Source: CAYQNU01 sp964419055 (GTDB lineage Bacteria; Bacteroidota; Bacteroidia; Flavobacteriales_D; Parvicellaceae). Taken from it: 35,975 nucleotides of DNA. Made by a program: the position numbers and the translations under genes. Where the stretch lies: contig CAYQNU010000025.1 in NCBI GenBank assembly GCA_964419055.1, positions 1 through 35,975 on the forward strand, given 5' to 3'. Under the pieces are notes generated by a model, which saw only the letters and a list, made by a program, of their open reading frames with translations, did not search any database and was not told the origin of the DNA. Below, one piece after another: positions 31,856-35,975 of this stretch (the stretch's first letter is position 1; each line of letters begins with the position of its first letter).

Positions 31856-32551
31856 ATGAATCAAAATAAAAAAATATCGATAAAAGATCTTTCAGAGGAC
31901 GATAGACCTCGTGAAAAACTAATAATTAAAGGAAGGCGAGCTCTTACCGATGCCGAATTGTTAGCAATTTTAATTGGTTCTGGAAATAGAACAGAATCAG
32001 CAGTACAGCTTTGTCAACGCATCTTGATAGAACTTAAAAATGACCTCAATAAACTAGGGAAAATAGAAGTTAATGAGTTGGTAAAATATAAAGGAATTGG
32101 TGAAGCTAAAGCTATTTCAATTATTGCAGCTCTTGAATTAGGTAGAAGAAGAAAAGATGAAGCTCCTGAGATACTTGAGCCAATTAGTTCAAGCAAAGCA
32201 GCCTATAACTATTTTATAAGTCATATGCAGGATTTGGCCCATGAAGAATTTTGGGTGTTACTTCTTAATCGGGCAAACAAACCAATTGATATTAGAATGG
32301 TGGCAAGTGGTGGTGTAAGCGCAACCATTGTAGATGTCAAAATAATTCTAAAATTGGGAATAGAAAAATTGGCAAGTTCTATTATAATAGCGCACAATCA
32401 TCCATCCGGAAATCTTACACCGAGTGATTCAGATAAAGAAATCACTCACAAAATTAAAAATGCTTGTAAATTAATCGAAATGCCTTTACTGGATCATTTA
32501 ATAGTGACCGATAAAAGCTTTTTCAGCTTTAGTGATGAAGGTATTTTGTGA
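31856..32551 (+). CDS. radC: RadC/JAB-domain (DUF2466 family) protein
   Basis: This is a 231-residue protein of the RadC family. Despite the name, a DNA-repair role is not established. The N-terminal helix-hairpin-helix (about 78-88, KYKGIGEAKA) could bind DNA. The C-terminal MPN/JAB domain has a complete metal site: His180 and His182 in AHNHPSG, Ser190 and Asp193 (HxHx7SxxD), with an upstream Glu. That is the pattern of a JAMM metalloprotease-like fold. Length fits. The gene starts just past the rpsT terminator and has only a minimal leader, so its promoter must lie within or before the terminator. It converges on rho with 25 bp between stops. Confidence 0.88.
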   Translation: MNQNKKISIKDLSEDDRPREKLIIKGRRALTDAELLAILIGSGNRTESAVQLCQRILIELKNDLNKLGKIEVNELVKYKGIGEAKAISIIAALELGRRRKDEAPEILEPISSSKAAYNYFISHMQDLAHEEFWVLLLNRANKPIDIRMVASGGVSATIVDVKIILKLGIEKLASSIIIAHNHPSGNLTPSDSDKEITHKIKNACKLIEMPLLDHLIVTDKSFFSFSDEGIL

Positions 32552-32576
32552 TGATGAATTAACCTTTTTGGAGTAA

Positions 32577-34418
32577 TTATCCATTCATAGAAACCAAAAA
32601 CTCTTCGTTTGATTTTGTCGCTGCTAATCGATCTTTTAAGAATTCCATAGCTTCAATTGGATTCATGTCGGCAAGATATTTACGTAATAACCAAACGCGC
32701 TGAAGAGTCTCTCTATCCAATAATAAATCTTCACGTCTGGTTCCTGATGCTAAAATATCAATAGCCGGAAAGATACGTCTATTGGCAATTTTTCTATCTA
32801 ACTGAAGTTCCATGTTTCCAGTTCCTTTGAATTCCTCAAAAATAACCTCGTCCATTTTCGAACCGGTATCCGTAAGTGCAGTTGCTATAATTGTTAATGA
32901 TCCACCATTTTCAATTTTACGAGCGGCACCAAAAAATCGTTTAGGTTTGTGTAATGCATTCGCGTCAACACCACCCGATAATACTTTTCCAGAAGCAGGC
33001 ATCACCGTATTATAAGCGCGAGCTAATCGCGTAATGGAATCTAATAAAATGCATACATCATGACCGCACTCAGTCATACGTTTGGCTTTTTCCAAAACAA
33101 TGTTGGCTACTTTCACATGGCGTTCTGCAGGTTCATCAAATGTCGAAGCTACAACTTCTGCACGTACACTACGTTGCATATCCGTAACCTCTTCAGGGCG
33201 CTCATCAATTAATAAAACAATTAGATAGATTTCTGGATGATTGGCAGCAATTGCATTGGCGACATCTTTTAAAAGAACGGTTTTACCTGTTTTTGGCTGA
33301 GCCACAATCATTCCACGTTGGCCTTTACCAATTGGTGCAAACATATCCATAATACGGGTTGATAAATTATCTTTATCGTGCCCAGTCAATTTTATTTTTT
33401 CATCTGGAAACATTGGAGTTAAGTACTGGAAGGATACACGATCTTTTATGTAATCCAAACTTCTTCCATTTACCATTTCTACTTTGATAAGAGGAAAATA
33501 TCGTTCACCTTCTTTTGGTGGGCGAATCATAGCTTTTACAGTATCACCTGTTTTTAAACCATATGTTTTAATTTGAGATTGAGATACATAAACATCATCT
33601 GGTGATGATAAATAATTGTAATCTGAAGATCTCAAAAAACCATATCCTTCAGGCATTAATTCAAGAACTCCTTCGGCATAAACCAAACCATCAAAATTAT
33701 AACCATGTTCAACAGCTGGATCTTGTTTTTTCTCGTGTTGAGGATGAACAGGCTTTTTATGATGAACAGGGCGAGCTGGCTGATGGTTACTGTTTTCTTG
33801 AGGAAGTTCGGTTATTGATTTAACCTCAATTTCACTTTCTTCTATATAATTTACAGTCTCAGGTATAAGTCGAACCGATGGTTCTGCCTCAGCTCCGTTT
33901 TCAGTTATTTGGCCTTCCATTGCAATGCGATCGGCTTTTTTAATTACTTCAAAACGTTTCTTTTTTTTCTGAGGTTGTTCTGCTTCCGTTTTCGTTTCGT
34001 TATCATTAACGGATTTTGGTGCATTAGGCTTGTTTTTTTCTTGTTTAGCTTCTGGAGCAGCAGGTTCTACCTCACTAAATAAATCTGATTTTGCAACAAT
34101 AGCCGCCTCAACTTCTTTGGGTTTACGTGGACGCTTATTATTGTTAGCATCACCTTGTTTAACCGGCTTTTCCTTAGTAGTTTCAATAACAGGTACCACG
34201 ATTTCGGTGGCCTCCTCAGATTTGGTTTCCTTTTGAACAGAAGTACGCGTTTTCTTTTCTACAGGTTTTACTGCTTCTGGCTTTTCAGCTTGTAAATCAA
34301 GAATTTTGTAGATGAGGTCTTGTTTGATTAATTTTTTTGCGTCTTTAATTTTTAATCCTTCTGCAAGATCTTTGAGTTCGGCAATCTTCATGCCATTTAA
34401 TTCTGAGCTGCTAAACAT
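32577..34418 (-). CDS. rho: transcription termination factor Rho with long disordered insertion
   Basis: This is a hexameric RNA-dependent ATPase that ends transcription. The N-terminal Rho_N/SAP-like helices are at residues 1-45 (MKIAELKDLAEGLKIKDAKK). Then comes a low-complexity insertion of about 200 residues rich in Lys, Glu, Pro and Asn (about 48-240, including QPQKKKKRFE and HHKKPVHPQH). The primary RNA-binding OB domain follows (245-320, EGVLELMPEGYGFLRSSDYN). The ATPase has Walker A PKTGKT (375-380), LLIDERPEEVTDM, Walker B VCILLDSITRLARAYN, the Q-loop SGGVDANALHKPKRFFGAAR and the R-loop TGSKMDEVIFEEFKGTGN. E. coli Rho is about 420 residues; long insertions are known in Bacteroidota and some other phyla. 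The 5' leader is about 145 bases, which leaves room for autoregulation. Confidence 0.95.
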   Translation of the reverse strand: MFSSSELNGMKIAELKDLAEGLKIKDAKKLIKQDLIYKILDLQAEKPEAVKPVEKKTRTSVQKETKSEEATEIVVPVIETTKEKPVKQGDANNNKRPRKPKEVEAAIVAKSDLFSEVEPAAPEAKQEKNKPNAPKSVNDNETKTEAEQPQKKKKRFEVIKKADRIAMEGQITENGAEAEPSVRLIPETVNYIEESEIEVKSITELPQENSNHQPARPVHHKKPVHPQHEKKQDPAVEHGYNFDGLVYAEGVLELMPEGYGFLRSSDYNYLSSPDDVYVSQSQIKTYGLKTGDTVKAMIRPPKEGERYFPLIKVEMVNGRSLDYIKDRVSFQYLTPMFPDEKIKLTGHDKDNLSTRIMDMFAPIGKGQRGMIVAQPKTGKTVLLKDVANAIAANHPEIYLIVLLIDERPEEVTDMQRSVRAEVVASTFDEPAERHVKVANIVLEKAKRMTECGHDVCILLDSITRLARAYNTVMPASGKVLSGGVDANALHKPKRFFGAARKIENGGSLTIIATALTDTGSKMDEVIFEEFKGTGNMELQLDRKIANRRIFPAIDILASGTRREDLLLDRETLQRVWLLRKYLADMNPIEAMEFLKDRLAATKSNEEFLVSMNG

Positions 34419-34565
34419 ATATATTGTTATACTATTAAAAGTGAAAAATTCGAAAAAATGTTGTTGTTGTGTTTAAGTAAAAGTTGAATAACTTTACTAA
34501 TAATTAAAATAATAAAATAATTGAAAAGAAATTAAGCAATTCCTTTGACCTTCTTAATTTGAATG

Positions 34566-34595
34566 CAAATATACAGATATTCCATTAATCTCAAA
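34566..34595 (-). promoter_or_regulatory. rho promoter TTTG-N18-TATATTTG
   Basis: On the minus strand TTTG (34595-34592), 18 bases and TATATTTG (34573-34566) fit the consensus well. The predicted leader is about 145 bases. It is divergent from the DUF4293 gene promoter 50 bp away. Confidence 0.62.
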
Positions 34596-34644
34596 CTTTT
34601 TTTAGATTTTCTTTAAATTCAAATAAAAATGAAGTTATGTTGTT

Positions 34645-34652
34645 TAACTTTG
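34645..34652 (+). promoter_or_regulatory. -7 box TAACTTTG for the DUF4293 gene
   Basis: TAACTTTG matches the consensus, 33 bp ahead of the ATG at 34686. A clear -33 TTG is not seen. It is divergent from the rho promoter. Confidence 0.5.
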
Positions 34653-34685
34653 TAATCAATTACAACTTCAAAAAATAGTATTATT

Positions 34686-35138
34686 ATGTTACAACGAATT
34701 CAAACAGTATATCTTTTATTATCAGCTATTGCGTTAACGTTAACCATTTGGATGCCATTTGCTGCCTTTGATAAAAATGGTTCTGTAAGCACTTTTACTA
34801 TATTTGGTTTGAGTACTACTCAACAAGATCTTAATTCTTGGTTCCCATATTATATTGTGATAGGCTTGAGTGTAGCGTTGTCATTATTTGCCATAACACA
34901 ATTTAAAAAAAGAAAAAGACAACTTAATCTGGGAAAAATAAATTATTTACTGCTTTTGACAACTATTGTTATGTTGTTTTTAGATTCAGATAATATAGGT
35001 CAAAAATTAGCCATTGAAAAAATACAATATGGTTTTGGAATGTATTTACCGGTTGTAGCATTAGCATTTACATTTTTGGCTAACAGAAGTATTAAAAAAG
35101 ATGAGGATTTAGTGAAATCAGTGGAGCGATTGAGATAA
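34686..35138 (+). CDS. DUF4293 membrane protein
   Basis: This is a 150-residue protein with four transmembrane helices (about 7-25, 52-72, 83-98 and 115-132) and short basic loops (KKRKRQ). MLQRIQTVYLLLSAIALTLT is the conserved start of the Bacteroidota-specific DUF4293 family, which is commonly found next to rho. Its function is unknown. The arrangement (divergent from rho, followed by a membrane-protein gene) is consistent with the family. No export signal other than the first helix is present. Confidence 0.85.
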   Translation: MLQRIQTVYLLLSAIALTLTIWMPFAAFDKNGSVSTFTIFGLSTTQQDLNSWFPYYIVIGLSVALSLFAITQFKKRKRQLNLGKINYLLLLTTIVMLFLDSDNIGQKLAIEKIQYGFGMYLPVVALAFTFLANRSIKKDEDLVKSVERLR

Positions 35139-35146
35139 ATCTAAAA

Positions 35147-35926
35147 ATGTCTATTATTTTCAAAAAATTATTGGTTGTTATTTCAATAACAATAGTGTTC
35201 ATTGATTTATTTTACAGTTTTTATCAATTTAAACTTTCGCCATTAGATGGTGACATGGCTGGAGGTATTGTTCAAGACGAAAAAGGTTTATTGATTTTCA
35301 ATGATCCTTATGGAATTAAAGTTGTTTCTCAAAACGTAAAAGTAGAAAATCCTAATAGATACTATTCTCATTTAGCATTTAGAAGTTATTTCAGAAATGT
35401 TCCCTTTTTGGTTCAGAAATTTACAAATCCTATAGATAGTATATATGTGTCAGCAGCAATTGCAAAAATTGTTATTCAATTTATATTTATTCTTGTTCTG
35501 ACTGTTTCGGTTATAAAAATTTTAGGAGTATTTGATATAATGTATTTGACTATTCCTATTTTAATTATTCCATTTTTTCAAACGAATGGAGCTGTTGAAA
35601 CAATTGGGATTATTGATCCTTCAATTACCTATAATTTCTTTTACAGTTTACCACTTTTATTTTTTTTAATCTATGTGATTTTATTTTTTTGGGTATTAAA
35701 TAATTTTCACAATAAATATAAAAACATTGTCATAGGAATACTTGTAATTTTAGTGCTCACAATTCCATTTTCGGGTCCTTTAATTGCACCATTAATGGCT
35801 ATATTTTCAATGTTAATACTAATGTTAAGGCTATTAAAATATGAAATATTTAATTCAGATGTTTTTAAAGGTAACGATATAAAGATTTATGTTTTAATTT
35901 TTTGTTTTACGAGTCTATTAGTGTAA
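35147..35926 (+). pseudogene. polytopic membrane protein, 3' end lost to an IS element
   Basis: The surviving 259 residues hold an N-terminal transmembrane helix (7-25), a soluble loop with SPLDGDMAGGI and PNRYYSHLAFRSYFRNVP, and then five or six further helices. The last one (NDIKIYVLIFCFTSLLV) is cut off in mid-helix. The stop codon TAA lies inside the start of a sequence that fits an IS3-type terminal repeat (from 35922), so the native gene was probably much longer. The soluble loop with a DGDM motif after the first helix resembles large membrane proteins often encoded in Flavobacteriia genomes, possibly GT-C-like glycosyltransferases, but I cannot name the family. It starts 8 bp after the DUF4293 gene and would be co-transcribed with it. 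Confidence 0.6.
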
Positions 35927-35975
35927 CCTCCCCTTTTTTAGGACAGGTTGTAAATATACAAATTTTGAATTTAAT
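35922..35975. mobile_element. terminal inverted repeat of an IS3-family element, cut by the window edge
   Basis: TGTAACCTCCCCTTTTTTAG (35922-35941) continues with GACAGGTTG. The order TG, a few bases, CCCC, a T-rich run and GGACA matches the ends of IS3-family elements (compare TGACCTGCCCC...GGACA of IS911). AT-rich sequence follows, as before orfA. The transposase itself is outside the window, so orientation and full length are unknown. Confidence 0.5.

Noticed and set aside
33602..34236. Plus-strand frames opposite rho
   Set aside because: They are antisense to the well-supported Rho coding sequence and mirror its low-complexity insertion.

Overview
The window is about 36 kb of AT-rich chromosome from a member of the Bacteroidota, most likely a Flavobacteriia-like lineage. 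The evidence is mutually consistent. There is a TonB-dependent receptor with a carboxypeptidase-like N-terminal domain, a YtxJ-type bacilliredoxin, a prolyl-tRNA synthetase of the archaeal/eukaryotic type, Rho with a long low-complexity insertion, and DUF4293 and DUF4389 proteins. Boxes fitting the Bacteroidota -7 consensus TAnnTTTG recur ahead of genes, while Shine-Dalgarno sequences are mostly absent. Most genes are chromosomal core or conserved lineage genes. I see no CRISPR array, prophage, restriction system or recognisable defence island.

Left part (1-10.2 kb): a repeat-rich non-coding stretch, a family 2 glycosyltransferase, a small membrane protein and an ABC-F ATPase with one degenerate ATP site (all minus). 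Next come a small secreted protein and a thioredoxin-reductase-like ferredoxin/flavodoxin-NADP+ reductase (plus). A 200-bp spacer packed with simple repeats follows, then a Fur-family regulator transcribed behind a tandem-PDZ S41 protease (minus). A YafK-type L,D-transpeptidase is divergent from the protease. Its downstream region keeps an unexplained coding remnant. A tandem DUF4389 membrane protein and a two-helix membrane protein complete this part.

Middle (10.2-25.9 kb): a secreted helical protein, a TrmH-family RNA methyltransferase with a hotdog thioesterase, convergent dapA, a GT-B glycosyltransferase with a TPR protein, and a large TonB-dependent receptor. An XRE-pentapeptide-repeat regulator preceded by three tandem dyads follows, then a CotH-family protein, YtxJ, two related outer-membrane beta-barrels, pcm (all minus), and a Gfo/Idh/MocA oxidoreductase with a TIGR02453-family protein (plus).

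Right part (25.9-36 kb): a FadL-type outer-membrane protein downstream of an Asn/Tyr/Gly-rich lipoprotein (minus), proS, a conserved hypothetical, tRNA-Glu with rpsT, radC, rho (minus, convergent with radC), a DUF4293 protein, and a polytopic membrane protein. That last gene appears to be cut off by an IS3-family element whose terminal inverted repeat begins at about 35922. The element runs out of the window.

The most noteworthy items are the XRE-pentapeptide regulator with its candidate operator array, the prion-like Asn/Tyr-rich lipoprotein beside the FadL porin, the IS3-truncated membrane gene, the asymmetric ABC-F ATPase, the duplicated PDZ module in the S41 protease, and several intergenic repeat families. 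I did not find a convincing previously undescribed multi-gene system.
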